Source: PLA3 sp964592235
GTDB lineage: Bacteria; Planctomycetota; Phycisphaerae; UBA1845; UTPLA1
Assembly: GCA_964592235.1 (NCBI GenBank)
Contig: CAZQCF010000001.1
Location: forward strand, 124,001-188,000
Direction of reading: 5' to 3'
Length of the DNA: 64,000 nucleotides
Shown: positions 44,319 through 52,618 of the stretch, in pieces
Layout: the number at the start of each line of letters is the position of its first letter
Position numbering within the stretch: the first letter of the stretch is position 1
Made by a program: the position numbers and the translations under genes
The notes under the pieces: generated by a model
What the model saw: the letters and a program-made list of their open reading frames with translations, nothing else
The model's database searches: none
What the model was told of the DNA's origin: nothing

Positions 44319-44789
44319 TTGGCAATTGACATATTTGGTTATAAGCCCAAGCATCCACCCGGTCATTGCCAAATCTGCGGGTACAGCTTGCACACGCTTG
44401 AAGGAGAGTTTTGTCCGGAATGCGGCAAGTCTCGATTCGGCTGGGTCGAAGTGGAGTGCGAATCGTGTCGGCGTGTCGTGGTCTTTCCCGTCGAGGACGC
44501 AGGTCGACTTCACGACTGCCCATATTGCTACAAGTCTGTAGATGTTCAGCGACCGGACGGTATTCCAGCCATTCCGCGCGATTCGATTGCGAAGACGCGA
44601 TTTTCCTTCATCGCATTCATCCTTGTGGCGGTCATTGTATGCATGTCGGCGTGCTTCGTTGTGGTGGGGAGCCTGGCAATATTCTACGCGTCCACCGGAA
44701 TCCGCCCGCCCGCCATCGTCGTGTTGGTCATGTTCCTTGGGGCGCTGGGTTGGAGTATCAGAATCGCAATCAATGTGTCGTATCGATGA
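44319..44789 (+). CDS. N-terminal zinc-ribbon membrane protein
   Basis: 156 residues. The first 50 form a zinc ribbon, CQICGYSLHTLEGEFCPECG, with a second Cys pair set in ECESCRRVVVFP and HDCPYCYKSVDV. Two membrane helices follow (SFIAFILVAVIVCMSACFVV; AIVVLVMFLGALGWSIRIAI). Start is TTG at 44319 with GGGGGA four bases upstream. The ribbon is the same CxxCGYxLxxL..CPECG type as at 28104-28601. GC is clearly lower than in the flanking genes. Role unknown. Confidence 0.75.
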   Translation: MAIDIFGYKPKHPPGHCQICGYSLHTLEGEFCPECGKSRFGWVEVECESCRRVVVFPVEDAGRLHDCPYCYKSVDVQRPDGIPAIPRDSIAKTRFSFIAFILVAVIVCMSACFVVVGSLAIFYASTGIRPPAIVVLVMFLGALGWSIRIAINVSYR

Positions 44790-45119
44790 CACTTTGAGCG
44801 AGAGTTGCGTGTGCCCCCTTTGCAGGTCGAGCCATCAGACCCAACGATGGTCATCCCAAACGCCAGTCAAATGCCCCGCTAAAGTGGGCCTGCAAAGTTG
44901 AAGTTCATCCTAAGGCCCCCTTTGAAGCACGGACTTTTTCAAGCGGCAGAGAAGTCGATAATTACTGGACGTTATCAGATTGAATCTCGAATGGAGGTTG
45001 GAGCCGAGATTTGAAACCAAAAAAATCGGCACTTCTCTTGGTTTCATGGTTGACTAGGCGGGTTTGTTGGCTATTATTCTGTTTTGAGGAAATCATGCCC
45101 AGGGATTCGGAACAAGAAC
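44790..45119. other. 330-base lower-GC intergenic region before the Fic gene
   Basis: Apart from the promoter at 45050-45077 no feature is recognised. Composition is visibly more AT-rich (for example AACCAAAAAAATCGGC) than the genome around it, consistent with acquired DNA. Confidence 0.4.
45050..45077 (+). promoter_or_regulatory. sigma70-type promoter of the Fic gene
   Basis: TTGACT (45050-45055), 16-base spacer, TATTAT (45072-45077). Confidence 0.65.
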
Positions 45120-46301
45120 GTGAACATCGAGAGTTTCACTGAATTCAAGACAGGCCACCTGGAACCAATTGAAACTGCGAAAGGCCCGAACTTTGCGTTC
45201 ATTCCCGGGCTCCTTCCGCAGAGCTTTCGCATGGATGCTGGCCTTTGGCCCTTGGTTTGTAATGCCCGCGATGCAGTGGCAAGACTCGAGCAAATCAAGG
45301 CGATTCTGCCGCAGCCACTTCTCTTGCTGCGTCCGCTACAGCAGCGAGAAGCCATCCATTCAAGCAACATCGAAGGCACCCACACGATACCAGAGGACTT
45401 ATTGTTGTTCGACGTTCAGCAGCAAGGGACTGCTGCCATCGCAATTCCGAAATCGTCATCGGGCAACGCCCAACTGGAAGTTTGGAACCATTACGAAGCG
45501 CTCCGGCAGGGTCACAACTGGGTCCAGGAAGGCAAGCCGCTCGATAAGTCATTCTTCCTGTTCTTGCACAAGACACTCATGACCGGCGTCCGCGGAAAAG
45601 ACAAGAACCCAGGACAATTCAGGGATAAACACGTCTTTGTTGGTCGTCGCCCCAGGCTGTTCATTCCCCCGCCTCCAATTCAAATTGAAAAACTGCTGGA
45701 CAATCTGATTGCCTTCATGGGCGCCGACAGGGGAGTCGATCCACTTGTCAAGTGCTTCGTGGCTCATTATCAGTTCGAGGCTATTCATCCGTTTGAAGAT
45801 GGAAATGGCCGCGTCGGCCGCGTCTTGCTATCGCTTTGTGCCAGTTTATGGCTGCGGCTTTACCTGCCGTGGCTCTATTTGAGCGAATACTTTGATCGCA
45901 ACCGTCGTGAGTACACGGAGCGGCTGTACCGAATCAGCGCAAACGGCGAATGGAATGAGTGGATTGAATTCTGTCTTCAAGGCGCCATCGAGGAGTCGGA
46001 GTCGGCAATTCGAAGATGCGAACAACTCCGAGCGCTTCGAGACAACTTTAATCTTAAGTGTGAATTGTTGGGCCGAAGGATGCGCCGGATCGTTGAGATG
46101 CTTTTCGATAATCCAGTTCTCATTATTCCCCAGGTTGCCAGGGTGTGTGGCGTTTCAGATGAATCGGCGAGACAAGACCTCCACAAGCTTGTGGAGGCGG
46201 GCCTTCTGAATGTGATTCCAAATACGAGGCCGAAGGCGTTTGCCTGCCTGGAGATCATTAAAGTCGCCTACGGCGATGAATCATCCTCTATCCCTCGTTG
46301 A
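45120..46301 (+). CDS. Fic family protein (probable AMP-transferase) with Fic_N and C-terminal winged helix
   Basis: Would transfer AMP (or another nucleotide part) onto a target protein hydroxyl. 393 residues from GTG at 45120. N-terminal Fic_N segment (FKTGHLEPIE, GPNFAFIPGLLP); inhibitory helix motif S81SNIEG86 fitting the (S/T)xxxE(G/N) class II autoinhibition signature; Fic core H223PFEDGNGRVGR with all catalytic residues; C-terminal winged-helix (VARVCGVSDESARQDLHKLV). A TTG at 45084 could be used but lies at the predicted transcription start. Lower GC than neighbours; probably horizontally acquired. No antitoxin gene is adjacent; inhibition is in cis. Confidence 0.92.
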   Translation: MNIESFTEFKTGHLEPIETAKGPNFAFIPGLLPQSFRMDAGLWPLVCNARDAVARLEQIKAILPQPLLLLRPLQQREAIHSSNIEGTHTIPEDLLLFDVQQQGTAAIAIPKSSSGNAQLEVWNHYEALRQGHNWVQEGKPLDKSFFLFLHKTLMTGVRGKDKNPGQFRDKHVFVGRRPRLFIPPPPIQIEKLLDNLIAFMGADRGVDPLVKCFVAHYQFEAIHPFEDGNGRVGRVLLSLCASLWLRLYLPWLYLSEYFDRNRREYTERLYRISANGEWNEWIEFCLQGAIEESESAIRRCEQLRALRDNFNLKCELLGRRMRRIVEMLFDNPVLIIPQVARVCGVSDESARQDLHKLVEAGLLNVIPNTRPKAFACLEIIKVAYGDESSSIPR

Positions 46302-46345
46302 TTGGTGTTTGGGTCGGATCGGAAACCCCGACAAGAGGCTGGGCA

Positions 46346-48898
46346 TCACGACCCCGCGGCGAGGCGCTCGGGCTTGCTCGGCCCGGCTTTGCGCAAAGCG
46401 TCGGTCACGATCTGCGGCGTGAGCAGCTCGGGGAGAATCTGCGGCTCGTCGGGGCGGCCGGGGGAATAGACGAGATAAAGCGGCACGCCGGCGCGTTTGA
46501 ATCGCTCCAGCACGGCCTTGATCATCGGGTCTTCGCTCGAGTAGTCGGCCTCGATCGGCACGACGTTCAGCTCGCGCATCAGGGCCCGCGTCGCCTCGAC
46601 GTCGATGGAGGTCTTGAGATTCGTCTTGCACGAGGCGCACCAGCTCGCCGTGAAATCGACAAACACCGTGTATCCCGCCTCGACGTAGCGGCGAACGTGC
46701 TCCTCGTCGTACTCCAGCCACGGAATGCCGCGGCTCCAGTCGGGCTTCCATGCGACTTCGCCGCGCTTCTCGGCGTCGAGCTGGGCATACAGCTTGCCAT
46801 CGTTAATCAGCTTGCGACGGTGCGACACATCAAGCCGCAGGTCGTCGATGGTGTCCATCGCGCGGAAGGGCAGCAGCCAGCCGAGAGCGACAATCGCCAG
46901 CGCCACGCCGTTCATCGCCAGCTTGCGCGTCGGCGGATCACCGAATTGAATTCGGCCCTTCACCCACACCGCCAGTGAGACAAACAGCAAAAAGATAATC
47001 GTGAGCAACAGGCCCCAGTCGCCGATTTGATCGCGGAGCGGATTGAGCAGCCACACGGCCGTGCCCAGCAGCAAGAAGCCCATCAGCACCTCGAACGTGT
47101 GCATCCACGGCCCGGGCCGGGGCACGAACTTCAGCCATGCCGGCTGGGCCGACAACAACACGAACGGAAACGCCATCCCCACACCGACGGCCATGAAGAT
47201 CATCGCGCCCTGCGCGGGCGGGTAGCGCGTCGCCGCGCCGACGGCCGCAGAGAGAAACGGCGCGGTGCAGGCCGTGCCGAGAAACGTCGCGAGCAATCCG
47301 GTGGCGAACGCCGACGGCAGCCCCTCGCGCTCGGCGGCTTTCTGGCCGAGGTGATCGATGACTTTGGGCGTGAAGACGGCGAAGACGCCGAAGAGACTAA
47401 GCGCGAAGGCCGTGACGACCGCGGCGAGACCGATGACGACGCGCGGCTTCTGAAACAGTTGGCCCCAGCCGGTGCCGGTCGTGGCGAAGAGCACGGCAAG
47501 GAACCCGAAGAACACGAGAATGCCGGCGCAATAGGTGAGGCCCAGCGCGAGGATTCGGCCGCGATCTTCGCCGGCCTGACGCACGAAGGAGAGCACCTTC
47601 AGCGAGATGACGGGCAGAACACATGGCATGAGGTTCAGCACAAGCCCGCCGATGAAAGCCATGGCGAGCACGCCGGTGAAGCCGTAGCGGTTGAAGAATG
47701 CCTCGGCGGATGAGAGCCAGGTTGCGAGGTTGGAAGAGGAGTCGGCGGCAGAGGGTGCTTCGGAGCCGGCGCGCGTTTCGCCGGTTTGGTTGTCCGGTGC
47801 TACGGATGCCGACGCCTGTTCCGGATCGGGCGCCCCGAGTGCCCGCTCGTCCGCCACGGCGGATCCGAGACTCGCGCTCGAGGCCAGGATGGACGCAAAC
47901 TCGTCGTCGCCGGCCGCCGGCGCGGGGCCGCCTTCCATTCGGATCGGCAGCGACCATTCGATCCGCTGTGGCGGGTAACACGTGCCCGCATCGTTGCAGA
48001 TCTGGTATTGCAGGATGCCGCGAACGCGACGTGGCGCGGTGCCTGCGTCGTCATTCACCGTCACGGGCACCTTGAACGCGACCGTACCCGAATACTCGCT
48101 CAACTTGCCCAGCACCTTGTCGGTGCGCTCGACGCCGGGCGGATAAACCACGTCGCCGATCTCGAAACCCTCGGCCGGCTCGACGAAGACATACGCCGCG
48201 ATGTAATACTCATCGAGCGGCTTGTGCGACTGCATGTGCGCCCCGCGTTCGAGGTCGGCCGACACGATCACGTTGAACGCCTTGCCCGGCGCGGCGGTCG
48301 GTGCGTCGGCGGCGACAGAGACCTTCACATGCTCGGCCTTGTCCAGCGGTTCGGGCAATGCGCGGCGGGCGCGTTTGAAGATATCTTCATTGGCCGGCGA
48401 CGGCTTTGCGCCCGGCCCGGCGACCGGCAGCGTAAGCACCAGCTTTGCCTTGCCGGGGATGCACTCCTTTTTGCACGCGAGGAATGACACATCGGCCGTC
48501 AACGTGATGTTCGAACCGGCGGCCCCGTCTTTCGCCACGCGCAAGGGTGTCAAAACTACGGCACTCGGCGGCAGGTAATACGAGTCGCCCTCCAGTGTCG
48601 GGTCGTACTTCACCGTCGGCACGGGATAGCGCGAGCGGCCGACCTGCCACCCGGCCAGGCCGCTCCACTTCACTTCGGTCGGCAGTCCGCCGTTCGGTCC
48701 GGGGTTGATCCAGTAGACGTGCCAGCCGTCCTCGGGCTTGAGCGTCACGGCGAGGTTCACGATCTCACCGGGCGCGATTGCCGTCCGGTCGGCGAAGGCC
48801 TGAAGCGTCACGTGCGAGACGGTCACTGGCTTGCTGGCCGGCTCGCCGTGCGCGGTTGTGGCGCTAAACAGGCTCATCAGCGACCCGACTGCGATCAT
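46346..48898 (-). CDS. dsbD: DsbD-type protein-disulfide reductase with C-terminal thioredoxin domain
   Basis: Carries reducing electrons from the cytoplasm to the periplasm. About 850 residues: an N-terminal periplasmic domain (FLACKKECIPGKA), a second periplasmic part, an Ala/Ser-rich linker, eight membrane segments of the DsbD core (LNLMPCVLPVISLKVLSFV and FLGTACTAPFLSAAVGAATR provide the redox cysteines), and a C-terminal thioredoxin domain with TASWCASCKTN. The start is set at ATG 48898 (AVGSLMSLFSATTAHG signal-like), but a basic N-region lies upstream in the same frame, so an earlier start is possible. The linker contains a copy of a dispersed repeat (47839-47880). Confidence 0.9.
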   Translation of the reverse strand: MIAVGSLMSLFSATTAHGEPASKPVTVSHVTLQAFADRTAIAPGEIVNLAVTLKPEDGWHVYWINPGPNGGLPTEVKWSGLAGWQVGRSRYPVPTVKYDPTLEGDSYYLPPSAVVLTPLRVAKDGAAGSNITLTADVSFLACKKECIPGKAKLVLTLPVAGPGAKPSPANEDIFKRARRALPEPLDKAEHVKVSVAADAPTAAPGKAFNVIVSADLERGAHMQSHKPLDEYYIAAYVFVEPAEGFEIGDVVYPPGVERTDKVLGKLSEYSGTVAFKVPVTVNDDAGTAPRRVRGILQYQICNDAGTCYPPQRIEWSLPIRMEGGPAPAAGDDEFASILASSASLGSAVADERALGAPDPEQASASVAPDNQTGETRAGSEAPSAADSSSNLATWLSSAEAFFNRYGFTGVLAMAFIGGLVLNLMPCVLPVISLKVLSFVRQAGEDRGRILALGLTYCAGILVFFGFLAVLFATTGTGWGQLFQKPRVVIGLAAVVTAFALSLFGVFAVFTPKVIDHLGQKAAEREGLPSAFATGLLATFLGTACTAPFLSAAVGAATRYPPAQGAMIFMAVGVGMAFPFVLLSAQPAWLKFVPRPGPWMHTFEVLMGFLLLGTAVWLLNPLRDQIGDWGLLLTIIFLLFVSLAVWVKGRIQFGDPPTRKLAMNGVALAIVALGWLLPFRAMDTIDDLRLDVSHRRKLINDGKLYAQLDAEKRGEVAWKPDWSRGIPWLEYDEEHVRRYVEAGYTVFVDFTASWCASCKTNLKTSIDVEATRALMRELNVVPIEADYSSEDPMIKAVLERFKRAGVPLYLVYSPGRPDEPQILPELLTPQIVTDALRKAGPSKPERLAAGS
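47839..47880 (+). repeat. palindromic dispersed repeat inside the dsbD linker
   Basis: 42 bases that match the copy at 55900-55941 at 37 positions. The hairpin TCCGCC-AC-GGCGGA is at 47850-47863. It encodes part of the linker (SASLGSAVADERALG). Confidence 0.75.
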
Positions 48899-49862
48899 GG
48901 CGAATCGGAAACGCGCCGTGCGATGGGGGTACTCGTTGGTTGGGTACCTCTGATTCAGCGAACGACCACAGGCTGACAAGAAAAGCTCCCTCGTAGTTGG
49001 CCGGCTGCCGGATGGCGCCCGGTATCGATTCGGTACAGGCATATACGTCGTCTTGCGGCGGTCCATTCCCGAATCTGCCGGAATCGCACGATTCTCGCTT
49101 CATCCGGAAGTTCAGCGAGTGATACCGAAATCGCCTTAATTCTAATCGTATCAACCAGTTCCGTGCGGATAGCGGTCGAAAACTCCTTGACGACCGCGCC
49201 GGCGCATTTATACTCTACCGCAGTCCAGGCGCGACAAACCTCGTGCCTGATTATAGATAGATGCGCGGCGGGTGCGGGCGACTCGGGTTGTCCGGATCGG
49301 TCGTGCGCGGCGGAGTCGCAAGGCTCGCCATGAAAAGGAGCTTCGGTTTGCGTCGCCCGGCATGAGTCTTCGGCGAGGGCAGATCGAGTCCGTGGATCCC
49401 CTAACTTTCGGCGTCGCCCCTTGGTCGGCGCCGATTTGAAGTACGGCAGTGCAATTGGTTGTGAACCGACCCAGCGTGAAGTTGAAATTGATGCGAACCT
49501 TCAGAAGCAGCTTGGCCGTTCGGACGACGATGAGCGAGTGGTTCCATTCGCGATCGACACCGATTCGAGCGGCCGTGACGCAGGCGGGTGTCGTCGGAAG
49601 CATGTAAGGACGATTCACTCTCTGGCGGCACGATGCGTTGAAGGTTCGCTCTCCTGGGCCGGACGGGCGACACGCGTTTCCCATTCATGACCGGCGCTGG
49701 CCGCCGCCGGGCCATCCACCCTTGATCGTTGCAGACCCTTCGTTGGCGGACTTCCGTCCGGCTGACGGTATTGAGCGTTTTCGCGGCGCGCGCGTTCGCC
49801 TCGGCGGACGCTTCGCACCTTTAACTGTTCGTTGAGTTCGCTTGAATTGAAAGGTGAAGATC
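48899..49862. other. ~960-base region between dsbD and rny, mostly without assigned genes
   Basis: The first part may be dsbD upstream or N-terminal sequence. A strong promoter lies at 49187-49214, giving a ~640-base leader for rny. Several short frames exist (for example 49421-49690 plus strand, 49208-49684 minus strand) but none shows recognisable protein features. No known RNA family could be identified by eye. Confidence 0.45.
49187..49214 (+). promoter_or_regulatory. strong sigma70-type promoter ~640 bases upstream of rny
   Basis: TTGACG (49187-49192), 16-base spacer, TATACT (49209-49214); the best promoter match in the window after that of the BMC operon. Confidence 0.65.
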
Positions 49863-51449
49863 ATGGGACCCTGCATGGTGGCGGAGGTCTCGACCGGCAT
49901 GTCGGTTGGATTGCTGATTCTCGGGCTGGTGCTGGGCGGCGGCGCGGTGTACGCGGTGCTGTCGATGCAGGCCAAGTCCCGGGCCGGCGCCCGCCGTCAG
50001 GAAGCGGAGCGAATCATCGGCGAAGCGCAGGCCAAGGCCGCCGAGATCGTTCGTGCCGCGGAAGTCGAGACCAAGGCAACGTTTGTGAAGCGTCAGGAGG
50101 AGTTCGACCGCCTGACGACCAATACGCGCAATGAGATCCGTGAGGCGGAGAAGCGGCTGGACAAGCGCGAGGACCAGCTTGAGCGCAAGCTGGACATGCT
50201 GAACATCAAGGAGAAGAACATCGAGCGCGGCGAGGCGCAGGTGAAAGAGCGCCTGGCGGAGATGGAGAAGAAGTCCGCCGAGATCGACGAGATGGTGAAC
50301 AAGCAGAAGACGGAACTGCTCAAGGTGTCGGGCCTGAACATGGACGACGCAAAGAAGCAATTATTCCAATTGCTGGAGCAGCAGCTTGAGCACGAGTGCG
50401 CCGAGCTCGTCGCGAAGAAAATCAACGACGCCCAGGAGGAGGCCGAGAACAAATCGCGCGACATCGTCGTCACGGCGATCCAGCGGTACGCCGCCGCGCA
50501 CACCTCGGCCAGCACGGTCAGCACGATCGACATCCCGTCGGACGAGATCAAGGGCCGTGTGATCGGGCGCGAGGGGCGGAACATCCGCGCGTTTGAGAAG
50601 GCCACGGGCGTGGACGTGATCGTCGACGATACGCCGGGAGTGATCGAAGTCACCTGCTTCGACCCGATCAAGCGCGAGGTGGCGCGCGTCTCGATGCAGA
50701 AGCTGATCGTCGACGGGCGCATCCACCCGACGCGGATCGAAGAAGTCGTCGAGGAAGTCCGTCAGTCGGTCGAGAAGGACATCATGGAGTACGGCAAGAA
50801 AGCGTCGCTCGAGGCGAACGTGCAGGGCCTGCCCAAGAAGCTGATCGAGCTGCTCGGCCGGTTGCACTATCGCACGAGCTACGGGCAGAACGTCCTGCGG
50901 CACTCGATCGAAGTGGCGTATCTGTGTCAGATCATGGCCGACGAGCTCGGCCTGAATGGCACGCTCGCGCGGCGCTGCGGACTGCTGCACGACATCGGCA
51001 AGGCGGTCGTGCACGAAGTCGAGGGCAGTCACCCCGCGCTGGGCGAGGAGATCTGCCGCAAGTTGAACGAGCGGCCGGAGGTACTCAACGCGGTCGCCGG
51101 TCACCACGGCGATATTCCATCGACCAGTCCGTATACGCCGCTTGTGGCGGCGGCCGACGCGATCAGCGCGGCCCGGCCGGGCAGCCGGCGCGAGTCGCTG
51201 GAGCGATACATCAAGCGGCTGGAGCAGCTTGAAGGCATCGCAACAGGGATCAACGGCGTGAAACAGGCGTACGCGATTCAGGCCGGTCGCGAGGTGCGGG
51301 TGATCGTCGATGCCGACAAGGTGGACGACGCCAGCGCGATGCGGATCGCGCGCGAGATCGCGCAAAAGATCGAAGCCGAAATGACCTACCCCGGCGAAGT
51401 GAAGGTCACGTGCCTGCGCGAAGTGCGAGCGGTCGAATACGCGCGATAG
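49863..51449 (+). CDS. rny: ribonuclease Y
   Basis: Membrane-anchored endoribonuclease that starts mRNA decay. 528 residues: N-terminal membrane helix (SVGLLILGLVLGGGAVYAVL), long coiled coil (about 40-190, charged heptads such as EAEKRLDKREDQLERKLDML), KH domain (IPSDEIKGRVIGREGRNIRA) and HD domain (RCGLLHDIGKAVVHEVEGSH; VAGHHGDIPSTSPYTPLVAA). All metal ligands are present. ATG at 49863 with AAGGTGA upstream; a GTG nine bases earlier is possible. Confidence 0.97.
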   Translation: MGPCMVAEVSTGMSVGLLILGLVLGGGAVYAVLSMQAKSRAGARRQEAERIIGEAQAKAAEIVRAAEVETKATFVKRQEEFDRLTTNTRNEIREAEKRLDKREDQLERKLDMLNIKEKNIERGEAQVKERLAEMEKKSAEIDEMVNKQKTELLKVSGLNMDDAKKQLFQLLEQQLEHECAELVAKKINDAQEEAENKSRDIVVTAIQRYAAAHTSASTVSTIDIPSDEIKGRVIGREGRNIRAFEKATGVDVIVDDTPGVIEVTCFDPIKREVARVSMQKLIVDGRIHPTRIEEVVEEVRQSVEKDIMEYGKKASLEANVQGLPKKLIELLGRLHYRTSYGQNVLRHSIEVAYLCQIMADELGLNGTLARRCGLLHDIGKAVVHEVEGSHPALGEEICRKLNERPEVLNAVAGHHGDIPSTSPYTPLVAAADAISAARPGSRRESLERYIKRLEQLEGIATGINGVKQAYAIQAGREVRVIVDADKVDDASAMRIAREIAQKIEAEMTYPGEVKVTCLREVRAVEYAR

Positions 51450-51473
51450 CGGGCTTGGCGAGTCGGCGCCGCA

Positions 51474-52394
51474 TCAGGGCATCGTTGAAAGCGGGGCGGT
51501 CGCGGGTTCGTCGGGCAGGGGGGCGTCCGACTCGGGGTCCGCGTTGTCCTTTGGATCGAACGCGTCGGCGCGGGCCAGGCGCTGCAGTTCGCTGTCGCGC
51601 AGCAATTCGCTGTGGGTCTGAACGCGGCGCAGCCAGGCGCGGTTGACCGGGTCTAACTCGTCGCGATTGAGATACTCCAGAATGAATCGCAACTGGTCGC
51701 TCTTGGAGCAGAAGTCCGGCGCGAGCACGCCCATCGCGGCCACGTCGCGCACGATGCTCTCCTGCCGCCGCGTGGTCAGGCGAATGCGCTTGCCGACCGA
51801 AGCATCGAGGAAGTAGAACTCAAATCGTTCGTCGGGAAGCGAGCGGATCAGCACGTTTCGCCAGAACAGATCACGATGGACGAAACCGGCCTCGTGCATA
51901 TGCCGCACCTGTCGCGCCAGCGAAAGGAGAATCTCCCTTCGCGCGCGACGCACGCGCGAGGATTCGGGGAAATCGCTGTAACGCCGGATAAAGGATGACA
52001 AACTGATGGCATCGGGCACGGCCTCGGTGATGAGAAAGCAGCTTCGCAGAAAGTGGGCCGTGCGCCGCTCGCCGTAGGCCACGGGGCGCACCGCCTGAAT
52101 GCCCAAATCGCGCATCAGCGTCAGCGTGTGATACTCGTTCCGGGCGCGGCTCGCCTTGCAGAACGTGCCGCGAAAGAACCCTCGCAACCGCTGCTTCCAC
52201 CGCGGGTAGTGATAGCGCTTCACATACAGCGACGCACCGTCGTCGAGCGTGCAGCGAATCGTGTCGCTCGTGCGGCTCCACGCGGCGAGATGATCGCCCA
52301 GCCGCTCCAGCACAGCCGGCACGCTGTCCAGCCGTGCGGCGGCCAGTCGCTCGCGAAATGGCAGGTCGATATGGATCGTGTCGGTGTAGAGCAT
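51474..52394 (-). CDS. lipopolysaccharide-type sugar kinase (KdkA/InaA/WaaP-like)
   Basis: A small kinase of 306 residues with the RIO/protein-kinase-like fold used to phosphorylate LPS core sugars. ATP-site lysine in GASLYVKRYHYPRWKQRLRG, glutamate region in RARNEYHTLTLMRDLG, catalytic loop HEAGFVHRDLFWRNVLI and metal-binding FYFLDASVGK in place of DFG. ATG at 52394. It converges with rny and is followed on the same strand by the heptosyltransferase gene upstream (52615-53682), consistent with LPS core synthesis. The substrate is inferred. Confidence 0.87.
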   Translation of the reverse strand: MLYTDTIHIDLPFRERLAAARLDSVPAVLERLGDHLAAWSRTSDTIRCTLDDGASLYVKRYHYPRWKQRLRGFFRGTFCKASRARNEYHTLTLMRDLGIQAVRPVAYGERRTAHFLRSCFLITEAVPDAISLSSFIRRYSDFPESSRVRRARREILLSLARQVRHMHEAGFVHRDLFWRNVLIRSLPDERFEFYFLDASVGKRIRLTTRRQESIVRDVAAMGVLAPDFCSKSDQLRFILEYLNRDELDPVNRAWLRRVQTHSELLRDSELQRLARADAFDPKDNADPESDAPLPDEPATAPLSTMP

Positions 52395-52398
52395 GTGA

Positions 52399-52428
52399 AA
52401 CGCCAAAAAACGCCAAAACGTCGAAACG
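52399..52428 (-). repeat. A/C-rich low-complexity repeat (inverse of 26933-26978)
   Basis: AACGCCAAAAAACGCCAAAA with CGTCGAAACG, immediately upstream of the kinase start codon. Confidence 0.5.
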
Positions 52429-52520
52429 GGCAGAGCGGGCGGGCCATCCGCGCGCCGCGCGGACTGAACAGTGGGCGGCGCCCACCCTACCTAGGCAGAA
52501 CCGAGCAGGCCTTCATGTTT

Positions 52521-52618
52521 TGTTGTGTGGCACAGGCTAATAGCCTGTGTCGGACCGGCTGTGAGGGTCCCACACTTTCTGATTCCTGTGCAACAAACGA
52601 AACTTACTGCAGTTCTAC
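52521..52618 (+). repeat. ~100-bp dispersed repeat, copy 2
   Basis: Aligns with 25881-25980 over its whole length; the 38-base part starting at the TCCCACAC stem side is nearly identical. Here the first hairpin is perfect (ACAGGCT-AAT-AGCCTGT) and the second (GTGTCGGACC / GGGTCCCACAC) is imperfect, the reverse of copy 1. The stop codon of the heptosyltransferase gene (52615-52617) lies in its end. Confidence 0.85.

Noticed and set aside
49208..49684. 158-codon minus-strand and 89-codon plus-strand frames upstream of rny
   Set aside because: Low-complexity, Arg-rich or Ser/Asp-rich translations, no ribosome binding site and no recognisable features; recorded as unassigned region instead.
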